A stretch of DNA of 64,000 bases from assembly GCA_028751875.1 (NCBI GenBank), contig CM054155.1:51802535-51866534 (forward strand). The letters are read 5' to 3'. Source of the DNA: Rapana venosa (taxonomy: Eukaryota > Mollusca > Gastropoda > Neogastropoda > Muricidae). A program made the position numbers and the translations under genes. Below the pieces are notes generated by a model that searched no databases, was not told the origin of the DNA, and saw only the letters and a list, made by a program, of their open reading frames with translations. Position 1 is the first letter of the stretch, and every line of letters begins with the position of its first letter. This document shows positions 46,163-56,379 of the stretch, one piece after another.

Positions 46163-46232
<70 letters not shown>

Positions 46233-46440
46233 TGTTTTTCTGTTTCTGTCTCTGTCTATCTGTGTCTCTCTTTTCTGTCTCTGTTTCTCTCTGTGGCTGA
46301 AACTCTGACCTCTTCCATCTCTGTATGCCTGCATCTCTCGGCCTGCCTTCTTTCTTTCTGTGCCTGCGTCTCCGTCTGGCTGCCTGCTTACCTGTCTGTC
46401 TGTCTGTCTGCCTGCTCATTTTATGTATGCGTGTCCGTCT
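46025..46440 (+). repeat. (CT)n and (CTGT)n arrays
   Basis: CT with a C run at 46143-46157, then CTGT/CTG-rich sequence to 46440. 46441-46844 beyond it has no gene. Confidence 0.95.
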
Positions 46441-46844
46441 GTCCCCTACAAAATAGGTGCAAGTCATGTTTGGCCTGCTTTTAAAGCAAAAAGGCACAAG
46501 GGGGGTTATCGTGTATGTAATATTAATTATTTTATCTTCTATTTATAATATTTTATCTACTCATTTTTTTATTTCGAGGATAATGAAACTCCTGTGCTTT
46601 TTGTTCATATCCTGTCCTCATGTGCATGCGGTTTCGTAAATTTTCTCATCCGTTCCTACTGGCACACAATTGCCTACTCCTCCGAAACAGGTTTTTAACG
46701 TGATCAAGATGTTCTGCTTGCGTTCACACACGGTACCTTAGTATAGATTCTCATCCGAAAAAATTACAATCCGACAAACTGCACAGCTTTGAAATTTAAT
46801 TCTCTAACACTTATTTGCCAGTCAACCCAATCCAATCTTTTTGT

Positions 46845-47350
46845 TTATAGCCCTGCCGGCCACAGTGGCCATATCAGGGCTGTCGCTTCGTAAAACTTTA
46901 AATCTCAGAATAAAACTGTACAACTATGTACAGATTAAGACAGAGTATAAAACCAGCTCTTCTGTAATTCCTTGTATCAATACCATGGCCAATCAACCCA
47001 GGACGGGCGGCGCGTTCTGAGGGAAACTACATCAACCACACATACAATGAGATCAAACCAAAGCCAGATTCCTTAAAACAACCTAAATCTTAATGACCAA
47101 CTATGACACTGTCACTCATATCAGGATCGGAAGAGCCCGATTTTCTCAGGAAGTTAAAATATTGCCCAGAGAAACATCACGAGAAAGGATCTTTAGGAAG
47201 TTTGCAGGAAAATGCTTGTGCCTAATATCCTGGACATCTTGACACTCTAGAAGTAGATGCTTGATGGTTATTGGCACATAGCAGTCTGTCTTGTGTCCAT
47301 TACGCAGGGACCACAGCATGAGCTGGCATCATTGTGTTGGCAATCTTTAT
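46845..47350 (-). pseudogene. LINE ORF2 C-terminus and 3' end, 5'-truncated
   Basis: On the minus strand HLLLECQDVQDIRHKHFP (about 47270-47217) is the C-terminal Cys/His block of I-like ORF2, followed by a diverged frame and a 3' UTR ending CCCTGATATGGCC...GGGCTATAAAC at 46890-46845. The same end occurs at 19683. No RT remains. Confidence 0.6.
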
Positions 47351-47384
47351 TCTCTGCTTCCATCTGCAATTTTTTTTAGTTCCT

Positions 47385-47870
47385 CGGCTAGAGCTTCGAG
47401 GTTCACCAATGGTGAGCTTTTGCGTATGCGACCCTTTTTACCCAGCATGAAGGTAGCCGCATTCTGACTTCAAGGATGTATGCTTGGTATAATTATTCGT
47501 CTTTCCGTAACCCACTGAAGGCTAACATAAATGACGGGATCTTAAACGTGCATGTTTGATCTTCTGCATGTCAAAAATTATACACAGAGGGAGACACTGG
47601 CAGGTCTGCACTTGAAGGAGACCTGGAAAATCGTAAAAAATAGCTTCCCTTAATTTACCAGTTGGATGCGTTGAGTCTGACTTTGGTCAGACGCTTAACG
47701 GCAGCGCAATGCATTTTTGTTCATCTGGCAGACAACAATGGTTGCTGTCTGAGCGTTCGACGACGAGGAAGAAGCATTCCACCAGACGCTACAAGGATTC
47801 GAACCCGCGACTTCATGGACTCACAGGATTAAAGTCTTAACCACTCGGCTGTAGCGTTCGTCCCTTCTGC
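47385..47870 (-). mobile_element. tRNA-derived SINE, minus strand, split by module B
   Basis: The tRNA head (47775-47865) has B-box GGTTCGAATCC and A-box-like AGCCGAGTGGTTAA on the minus strand. The body lies at 47385-47640 (GCATGTTTGATCTTCTGCAT at 47550). Between them, 47650-47770 is module B of the dispersed hairpin repeat in plus orientation, so one element inserted into or fused with the other. Confidence 0.6.
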
Positions 47871-48030
47871 AGTCAGCAGAACCACAGCTTCCCAGGTCTG
47901 ACCTTGCCGTGCTCCTCAAAACAGAGCCCATTGCGAACTCGCCACACTCTCATTAACATTTTGGGGACAGATTTCAAAGGTACAGGCAGGTGCAGTCTGC
48001 GGATCGAGCTGTCTTTGATGTTAACCAAGT

Positions 48031-48215
48031 CTGTTGTATAATTTTCAAACTCCAAGGCTGTTGCACACTGTTCAAACGCCAAGTCTGTTGTCTAATTTTC
48101 AAACTCCAAGGCTGTTGCACACTGTTCAAACGCCAAGTCTGTTGTCTAATTTTCAAACTCCTAGGCTGTTGCATACTGTTCAATATCCAAGTCTGTTGCA
48201 TAATTTTTAAAGTAT
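48031..48215. repeat. 54-bp minisatellite built of two 27-bp half units
   Basis: Units start at 48031, 48085, 48139 and 48193, exactly 54 bp apart. Each contains half A (CTGTTGT...TTTTCAAACTCC) and half B (CTGTTGC...TGTTCAAACGCC), clearly related. On the minus strand it is open and reads 9-residue repeats alternating TWRLNSVQQ and PWSLKIRQQ. Confidence 0.9.
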
Positions 48216-48284
48216 TTTCAATCACCAGGTGAATACCGCTGTATCGAGTGAAGTTTTGCACTAGACATTTTCCAGAAAGTGTTC

Positions 48285-48605
48285 TGAAAAAGAAAGAGAC
48301 AGACTGACTGAGAGACAAACAAGCAGACATACAGACAGACAGACATAGAGACAGAGAGAAAGATACAGACAGACAGATAGAGAGGGGAAGAAGGGAGGGA
48401 GAGACAGACAGACAAGCAGAGAGATATGCAGACGGACAGGCAGGAAGAAAGAGACAGACAGATGTGGGAGTATGTGGCACAGACAAACAGACAGACAGAA
48501 AGGGGAGGGAAGGAGAGGGAAAGACAGACAGAGAGAGAGGCAGACAGAGAGACAGAGACAGACAGACAGAGAGGGAGAGAGAGACAAACAAACAGACAGC
48601 CACAC
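48285..48605 (+). repeat. (CAGA)n / (GA)n array
   Basis: CAGA tetranucleotides with GGAAGAA interruptions. Confidence 0.95.
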
Positions 48606-48679
48606 ACAAAAGAGAAAAAACTCGAAAAGTAAAAACTAATTTTAGAAACATACTGCTTTGTCTATTTGTTTAGGTATTT

Positions 48680-49690
48680 TTTGTTCCTTCCTCCTCCTCC
48701 CCTCCTCCTCCTCCTCCTCCTCCTCCTCCTCCTTCACTCTCTCTTCTTCACCTCCTCCTCCTTCTTCTTCTTCACCTCTCCTCTCCTTCACCTCCTCCTT
48801 CTTCTTCACCTCCTCCTCCTCCACCTTCTTATTCTTCACCTCCTCCTCCTCCTTCTTCTTCTCACCTCCTCCTTCTTCTTCTTCACCTCCTCCTTCTTCT
48901 TCACCTCCTCCTCCTCCACCTTCTTATTCTTCACCTTCTCCTCTCTCCTTCTTCTTCTTCACCTCCTCCTCCTCCTTCTTCTTTACATCCTCCTCCTCTC
49001 CTTCTTCTTCACCCCTCCTTCTTCTTCACCTCCTCTCCTCCTTCTTCTTCACATCTCCTCCTCCTTTTTCACCTCCTTCTTCTTCACCTCCTCCTTCCTT
49101 CTTCTCTCCTTCTTCTTCACCTCCTCCTCCTCCTTCTTCTTATTATTCACTCCTCCTCCTCCTTTCTTCACTCTCTCCTCCTTCTTCTTCTTCACTCTCC
49201 TCCTCCTTCTTACTCTTCCTCCTCCTCCTCCTTCTTCAGCTTCTTCTTCTTCATCCTCCTCCTTCTTCTTCTTTTCTTCACTCCTCCTCCTTCTTCTTCA
49301 CCTCCTCATCTTCTTCTTCTTCTTCTTCACCTCCCCTCCTTCTTCTTCTTCTTCTTCTTCACCTCCTCCTCCTTCTCCTCCTCCTCTTTCTTCTTCTTCA
49401 CCTCCTCCTCCTCCTTCTTCTACACCTCCTCCTCCTTCTTCTTCTTCACCTCCTCCTTCTCCTTCTTCTTCACCTTCTCCTCCTCCTCCCTCTTCTTCTT
49501 CTCCTCCTCCTGCTCCTCCCTCTTCTTCTTCACATCCTCCTCCTCTTCATTCTTTTTCTTCACCTCCTCCTCCTGCTGTTTTTTATTCTTCTTCTTTGAA
49601 TTTTTCTTTGAATTCTTCTTCGAATTCCTCTTCTTCTTCGAATTCTTCTTTGAACTCTTCTATGAATTCTTCTTCTTCTTCGACTATGAA
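48680..49690 (+). repeat. (CTT/CCT)n triplet array, about 1 kb
   Basis: CTT, CCT and CAC triplets, strongly pyrimidine on this strand. Longer modules such as CACCTCCTCCTTCTTCTTCA recur every 20-35 bp. Open frames of 313 and 357 residues follow from the lack of stop codons and are not supported as genes. Confidence 0.95.
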
Positions 49691-49694
49691 CCGA

Positions 49695-49970
49695 GATCCC
49701 GTGTGCCCATGCACACAGAACATCTTGCGCACACGTTAAAAACCTGTTGAGCTTCCCAAAAGAGTAGGACATTTCGTGCCGGTAGGAACAGATGACATTT
49801 TTATTTTAGAAAACGCATGCACACAGGTGTTGTGTTTTAGACACCATCCCCGAAATCAGAATGCGGCTACTTCAATGGTGGAAAAACCGGCCACATACGC
49901 ACAGTTGTGCACCGATGATGAGTCATTGGTGAACCTCAAAGCTCTATCGGAGGAGCGAATTAACCCGCCG
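49695..49970 (+). mobile_element. SINE body (family of 4440-4740)
   Basis: ACATCTTGCGCACACG (49720), GTGCCGGTAGGAACAGATGA (49777) and ATCCCCGAAATCAGAATGCG (49844) match other SINE bodies. The tRNA head is absent; the (CTT)n array lies directly upstream. Confidence 0.6.
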
Positions 49971-50289
49971 CATCATTACAGACATCCTGACTGGCTTTCT
50001 TCCCATCACCCTGCATCGTCTAGTGTGAGGAGTGAGACAGAGGAGAAATAGAAATGGCGAAAAGATGGCTGCACAGAAAGAGTGTGAACAGTGACAAGAA
50101 TGTGAAAGTGGGAGAAAATGATGTTTGTCTGGAAAAATGGTGTAGTGACAGGCATCTAAAAGGGACTTGGATCAAGCAGGAAAGAAAACACATCTCTTGC
50201 CAAGTGTCACCGTTTGTGAAAAGTATTAACATACTCTTTGTCAGAATATTTTAAAGCGTGCGTGTTGAACTTAGTATTCGAAGAGCATA
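49971..50289. other. No gene seen
   Basis: A-rich sequence without a convincing frame or repeat. Confidence 0.5.
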
Positions 50290-50630
50290 TTGCTCTTTAC
50301 CCCCGCAGGGATGCCAGGGGCCTGTCAGTATAAACAGCATCCCCACATACTGGAAATTCTGTGCTAGGAATTCCATATTTTCTGCCCCTTTCTTTCTTTT
50401 TGCCTTGTTCCTTTTCGTCCTGTCACCTCCTTTTTGTCTATTTTCTGCCTTCCTGGTCCATTTTCCTGCCCTTTTTTTCCAAAACGAAAGTTAAGATATG
50501 ACAACTCTCTCTCTCTCTCCCATGCTGAAGTCGGAATCATGGGGTCTGACTTGTCAGGCGCTCAACGGCAGCGCAACGCATTTTCGCTCCTATGACAGAA
50601 GAACAATAGTTGCTGTCTGAGAGCAGGATT
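50290..50630 (+). repeat. Dispersed hairpin repeat A-B, plus copy
   Basis: Module A at 50303-50365 (GGGATGC...GCATCCC arms, loop with CAGTATAAACA), pyrimidine-rich middle to 50520, module B at 50523-50620 (TCTGACTTGTCAGGCGC, AACGGCAGCGCAACGCAT). Confidence 0.75.
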
Positions 50631-50684
50631 CAAATCAAATTCTCCCTGACATTCCTTTATTTTGAGGATAAAGAACAAGCACTC

Positions 50685-50714
50685 GTGCTTGCGTGCGTGT
50701 GCGTGCGTGCGTGC

Positions 50715-50751
<37 letters not shown>

Positions 50752-51105
50752 GAGGGTGTGCGTGCGCGCATGTGTATGTGTGTATGTGAGAGAGAGAGAG
50801 AACACGAAATGTATAAAACAGAAGCAGTAATAAATAGTATTTTGTAAGCGCCTTTAGAATTTTCATGTCAGAGATTAGGTGTTGCACAAAATATCCTTGC
50901 TTACTTACTCACTTACACACTCACTCACTTAATATTCACACACACAAGCACACACACACACACTCACTCACATACACTCAGAAGGCGGGAGAAAGACAGA
51001 AAGACAGAAAGAAAGGGGGAAAAAAGAAAGAAAGAAAGAAAGAGACAGGGAGACACAGACAGACAGACAGACACAGACAGACAGAAAAGCAGACACACTA
51101 CGAGA
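50685..51105. repeat. GTGC/GT, CA/CACT and CAGA arrays
   Basis: GTGC/GT at 50690-50795, CACT/CA at 50905-50975, GAAA and CAGA at 50985-51090. 51106-51349 has no gene. Confidence 0.85.
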
Positions 51106-51349
51106 GACACGTGACATCACACAGAAAATAATTAAGCGCACCAGTCCTTTGAGCAAAAGAGGATCCAGTAAAATAAACAACCCAGGTCATGTTTCTCTAA
51201 TACATAGCACGGGAAAACCACCTCACTTTTCCACTGAAGTACCCTCTCAACATTTTGTCCTTCGAAAACTGCTTCAGCAGATTTGTCTTCCACATTTTAC
51301 TTTTTTAATTTTAGCATTAACCAAAATAATAACAAACAAACTCCATAAC

Positions 51350-51398
51350 CACCACCACCACCCACACACACACACACACACTCTCTCTCTCTCTCTCT
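51350..51398. repeat. (CA)n-(CT)n at the left edge of the twin-primed LINE
   Basis: CCACCA/CA then CT dinucleotides; the LINE sequence begins directly after it. Confidence 0.9.
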
Positions 51399-51399
51399 G

Positions 51400-52054
51400 T
51401 TTGCTACAGTCATGGAGCATGACTACATGAGGGAGATCTGAATCTGGTTTCTTTTTTAGTTTTGTATTGGGAGTCGAGATTGTTGCATGGCATCATTTGA
51501 CATTTTGACGTCACTTTTTGGATTGACTTTGGGTCTATTTCTATCCCCTTTTTGTTTGGAAGTCTTTTCAACTACAGGCGTTGCGGCAACAGCTGGCTTT
51601 GGTACTGTTCCCGCAACTGCCTGGGTCGACTTTGACTTGCACACATCAGCATAGGTGGGACTAGATCTTGTGCTAGTCTGACAAGGCCTCCTTATTTCAG
51701 CCATGCTGCCTGTCTGTGTTCCTCTATCGGCAACACAAACAGATCTAGTCAATTTTTTTGTTAGCAAAGCATTTATTGTTTGCATTTGGTCTTCGACTGT
51801 TTTTTCTAGGTTGGTGATACGGTCACACAACGATGTTATTACTTTCTTCAAATCATTAACGGCACTTTGTCAACGGGAAGTGCCGGCTGTTCCTCGGGTT
51901 GGCCGCCATCAACAGTCGAGGCAGCAGATCCAGTCAGGGCAGGGAGGCCTAGTTCTTCAGCCCCTGCACTACCTTTCCCGCAGCTTGTGGTTTTTTTCGC
52001 TGCTGGGAAAGAAGCGCGAGTGCCCTGAGTTTTAGATCTGGTAGTCTTTGTCAT
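51400..52054 (-). pseudogene. LINE ORF1, N-terminal half (inverted segment)
   Basis: Minus-strand ATG at 52054 begins MTKTTRSKTQ. A Lys/Ala/Gly-rich N-terminus is followed, after a one-base frame break near 51850, by a coiled-coil-like stretch (VITSLCDRITNLEKTVEDQM) and a basic linker (SPTYADVCKSKS). Past a further frame change it ends in PHVVMLHDC at about 51408. That last motif sits where SGNH esterases have block I; the nucleophile position reads Cys rather than Ser here. The protein would bind element RNA in the LINE RNP. Confidence 0.6.
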
Positions 52055-52109
52055 GCTACCAGTACAAATGCCGATAACTTCGTGCCTCGAGTCTAGCGAC
52101 TGACCATTT

Positions 52110-52120
52110 CCGCCATCTTG
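52110..52120 (-). promoter_or_regulatory. YY1-like motif next to inferred 5' end of the LINE
   Basis: CAAGATGGCGG on the minus strand matches the core of the YY1 consensus (AANATGGCGGC). It lies about 5-10 bases inside the inferred 5' terminus at 52127 and 56 bases before the ORF1 ATG. Human L1 has a YY1 site in a comparable position that sets its transcription start. Confidence 0.5.
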
Positions 52121-52127
52121 TTTCGTC

Positions 52128-52713
52128 CGTTAATGATAAGAGATTGGGCCGTTCCTATGGCTTTGATGCCTTCTCTTAGAAAACAAATAAAACAGAAAAT
52201 ATAGCTACAACTCTTACATCAGTGGTTTCTTCATCTGAGAAATTACCAGATGCCGTTGTGATTCACTGTGGGATCAATGATTTAAAGAAAAAAGACCCAG
52301 AAGTTTGCAGTAAAATGTTTGTAAAATGTATAAAAGAAATTGCAACTAAGCACCCTAAATTAAAAATAATAATTAGCAAAGCTGCTCCTGTAAAAAACAC
52401 AGAGCTGAACTTGAAGGGTGATGTCTTCAATGCTCTTGTCATGTCTGATCTGTTTGGTGTTGACAATGTGTCTTTTGTTAGTCATGCCAGCTTGGGCTAC
52501 AGGACACTCAGAGACGGCATACATCCTACATCCAGAGGGGCCAGCATGTTGGCAGGGAACCTCGGCATGCATGTAAGAGGACTGTTCTGGGAGACATCAA
52601 AGAAGCCCAGACGTGTCTTCCCACGCCTACCTGGACCCTACCCCTATGTGCCACACATCCACACTAGGATGCAGGCTACATGGAACCATGGGGAAGTAGA
52701 TTTAATCTATTGA
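52128..52713 (+). pseudogene. LINE ORF1, SGNH/GDSL-esterase-like C-terminal half
   Basis: The frame begins VNDKRLGRSYG at 52129, has one TAG at 52177, then is open to 52713. HCGIND (52264-52281) is the G-x-N-D block III of SGNH hydrolases. DGIHPT (52513-52530) holds the catalytic Asp and His of block V, with SRGASMLAGNLG after it. Esterase-type domains of this fold are known in ORF1 of CR1-like and some other LINEs, where the substrate is unclear. About 450 bases of A/T-rich spacer separate it from ORF2. Confidence 0.7.
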
Positions 52714-53149
52714 ATGATTGGTTGTATTAACTATTAAAAAGTTGTAAAAAAAAAGAAAAGAAAAAGTAGGGAGGTGAACTAGAATAACTACATATCATAC
52801 ACAGTAACCTTTGCAGTAACTTAAAATAGTGTATGCTTTAATTGGCCTATCATACTGATAGTTATACCGTCACTTGTTCATTGCATTTTGGTAAATCAGG
52901 TCAACTGTAGTTTGTGAGTTGTTTCCTTTATTGTTTATTCCTGTTAATCTAGTTGTTTGCGTGTTTAATTGTGTTTCGTTTTTCTTTTTTCCAGTTAAGA
53001 TTTTTTTGGGGGGTCCATAATTACATTATTTCCTTGTTTCTTCTTTTTTCTATACTCCTTTTCAGGAATTAAAAGCAAACAGGTCTGTTTTCTTTTTGCT
53101 ATTTGTTGTTGGTTTGTTGTTTTCTTGCTTTTTGTTTTTGTTTTGTTTT

Positions 53150-56100
53150 TCTTTGATGAAGAATCATTCAAGCATTGCGATATTTCAATGGAATTGTAGA
53201 TTGCTTTTGAGAAATCTACATTTTCTTATTCAACATCTTTCAAAAAATAAATACCATCTGTTGCTTTTACAGTCTTTGAATGTAAACAGAAATAAACTTC
53301 CCAGACTATCAGGTTTTTATTTTCAACCTGTCTTTCAGTCTGAAAATGAAAAAGGAAAAATAAACACAGCTATTTACATAATCGAAAATTAGATTATACA
53401 CATATTCTTCCACCTTATCAAACAGCAAGGAATATCAATGGCTGCGCAGCAAAAATTAAATTTGATAAATCACTTACACTAAATGTGATTTCTGTCTACC
53501 TGACAAAAGGTCCTGATGATGAAAACATGGAATGGATACGTTCATTACAAGACCAAAATGAAAAATGGCTAGTGGTTGGTGACTTTAATGCCCACTCACC
53601 ATTCTGGGACAGGGATTGTACAGTAAAACATCATAGATTCATCCTTGTGCCTATTAAATGATGGTAGTATAACACGAATCCCTGATTCTGCCAACCACAG
53701 AGCATCTGCTATTGACCTGTCTTTAGTTTCTCCTGTAATCGCTCCTAGTTGTGAATGGAAAACTATTAAAGAAACTTTAGGGAGCGACCATTACCTATTG
53801 TTATTACTATAAATGACAGGCTGACCACTTGCAATTTGTCAAAGGATAAAATTCCTAAATGTAATTATCATAATGCTAATTGGAAGGAGTTTCACAGTAT
53901 TCTCTCCAGATGTAATACTGATGAATTTTTAGATAGTAACGTAGATGAAGCATATGCCAAATTTGTTGAAACTGTTTTAAATGCAGCAGATCAATCCATT
54001 TCAAAATGCCGTTTAGCGAAGTCAAATAAACGTTTTGGCAATGTTTGGTGGAATGAATCATGTGAAATAGCAAGGTTAAACAAAAAGAAAACATTTAATA
54101 TTTACCTTAATAATAGGAACAACATTAAGAAAATGATGGAAATGAAAAAGGCAAAAAATTATTGCAATAAAGTAATAGCACAAGCTAAGCTTCAGCACTG
54201 GTCTACTTTCTGTAAAGATGGCATATTGAGCTCAAAAGATCAGCAAAAAGTTTGGAAAAAACTGAAAGAGATGAAACAGGGTGTAAATCTACCTAACTAT
54301 CCTATCAAATTAGACAACGAATTCCCAACTCCACTTGAAAAGGCTGAAGCTTTTGTAGAAATGTTTTCTGAGACGAGTTGTTCAGAAGGGTTATCTGAAG
54401 AAGACAGAATTTATAGAGAAAAAGAAGCTTGCCTAGAAAAATACAAAGATTCTCCTGTAGATAAAGAACATTACACAAATGCTTCCATTACTTTTCAAGA
54501 AGTAAAGGATGCCATTTCTACTCTTAGTTCCAAGAAATCTTCAGTGGGTCTTGATGCTATGAAATGATAAAACACCTACCTGATAATTTTCTTATATTTC
54601 TTCATAAATATTTCCAAAAATGTTGGTCAGAGGGAACAATGCCATCCTTATGGAAGCAGTCTGTAATTGTACCTATCTGTAAACAAGGTAAACATAAATC
54701 AGATATAAACAGTTATAGGCCTATTTCACTGACCTCCCATGTGGGAAAATTGATGGAAAAGTAATATTAAACAGGCTTATTCATTATTGTGAGAAAAGGA
54801 ATATCATTCCAGTAGCCCAAGCAGGTTTTAGAAAAAAATAAATCAACAATAGATCACCTTATTAAACTTACCACTCACGTGAAACATCAATTTGCCAGAA
54901 AAAAAAATGCACTTGCTACTTTCTTTGATATCAGGAAAGCCTATGATCATGTATGACATGTACGATTGCTTCATAAGCTTAAACAGATTGGTCTGTCTGG
55001 ATGCATGTACAATTATTTAAAAACTTTTTTGAGTAATAGATCTATTCCAACAAAAATTGGAAATGCATATACCAATCCAAGATTTATAGATATGGGGATC
55101 CCCCAAGGATCAGTAGTGGCACCTATACTCTTTAATATCTTAACATTATGATCTTCCCAATATAGTGTCCAACAATATTGAATTGGTTCAATATGCAGAT
55201 GATTTATGCATATGGATGAAAGTAACCATGAAAAGGCACACTCCAATAAGATCTCTTAACTATATTAGAAAGGTTTATCAAAATGAGTTAAATAAGATAT
55301 ATAAATTTATGAAAGAAAATGGATTAATGCTATCTCCTGACAAATCCCATATGATGCTTTTCAACACTGGCTACAATCCACAGGCACTGCCCTCCTTTAA
55401 AATAGGAGATTCTGTGTTAGAATATAAAGAAAAATAAAAATTTCTAGGGGTATTTCTCACCACAAAACTGTCATGGAATAATCACATTGAATATGTCCTG
55501 ACCAAAGCTAGAAAAAGTCTTAATTTGCTAAAAATGGTGAGCAAGCAATACTGGGGCCAAGATATGTTATCTCTTATCCATTTAGCAAAAGGACTTGTTC
55601 GATCTAGATTAACTTATGCACAGGAAAATTTTTTCTCTGCTCCTAAATATTTGCTAAGAAAAATGCAGAATGTAGACAGTAAGTCATTCAAGTTGGCAAT
55701 TGGTGTTCCTGTACACACATCAACTTTAAAAATTTATGCTGAAATAAATATCCTACCTTTTGAAGAACAAATCAAGCTTGCCTCGGCAAAGTATATTTTA
55801 AGAAGTTCGACAATTCAGAATTCTAATATCAAAGAACTTCATTTAAAAACGGGGTAATTTTTTTAAAAGGGCTAAATCCATACAATCACTGACAACAATC
55901 ATTCTTACACCTTGATCTGTTTACATCTTCAGGGAAAGAATGTCAGAAATTTTTAGCTCTCGCCCCTTTTCCCCCCATTCCAAAGTGGGAATTAAACAGG
56001 GCTGAGTTTGATATTTTTTTAATATCAAAAAAGAAGAAAATCCCGCTGTTTTCTGCAATAGCTAGAGTCACTTGATGAAACAATAGAGGTTATTTAAAAA

Positions 56101-56345
56101 TGTTTATGTGGTTTTGGTAGTGACTTTGGGGAAAGTGGATCTGCTTTTGTAGTTCCTGCATTAAAAAATGGAAAAATCTTATCATTTAGGCAAAGATTTT
56201 TTCGATCTTTACTGTGGAACTATAGCTTTTTAATGGCCCTTTTTTTTTTAAAATTCATATAAAAATATTAAGTACTTTTTGTACGATTCTAAGCGGTTTG
56301 CAACATTTAAAAGCGTTTTCAAAAGGGAAGAGGGGGGGTTAATCA
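53150..56345 (+). pseudogene. LINE ORF2: endonuclease, RT and RNase H, frameshifted, 3' truncated
   Basis: AP endonuclease: IAIFQWNCR (53180), LLLQSLNV (53265), VVGDFNAHSPFWD (53572) and GSDHYLL (53780). The linker and RT fingers run from 53836 in a 243-residue open frame ending at 54567. RT: SVIVPICKQGK (54660), INSYRPISLTS (54703), FFDIRKAYDHV (54922), GIPQGSVVAPILFN (55096) and catalytic YADD (55192-55203), then FLGVFLTTKLSWNNHI (55442). After a stop at 55855, scattered frames give PKWELNRAEFD (55986), GSAFVVPALKNGK (56132) and TVELYSFLMAL-like sequence (56210), consistent with RNase H as in I-clade LINEs. At least six frame breaks. The end is cut by the satellite. Confidence 0.75.
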
Positions 56346-56379
56346 TTGAAATTTGTCACCTTATACTTTTCTTTCCTTT

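Larger units (their letters stand above)
51400..56350 (+). mobile_element. Twin-primed LINE: 5' segment inverted, 3' segment plus; esterase ORF1, EN-RT-RNase H ORF2
   Basis: 51400-52127 carries the 5' UTR and the first half of ORF1 on the minus strand, the 5' terminus lying at the junction. From about 52128 the plus strand continues ORF1 (second half), then ORF2. The inverted part stops within the first esterase block and the plus part resumes within the same domain, with little or nothing missing. This order is that predicted for twin-primed LINE insertion. The right end is lost into the 34-bp satellite at about 56350. Confidence 0.75.

Noticed and set aside
48658..49739. Open frames of 313 and 357 residues
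   Set aside because: They run through a CTT/CCT triplet array in several frames at once; composition is only Ser, Pro, Leu, Phe and His. Stop-free repeat, no gene.
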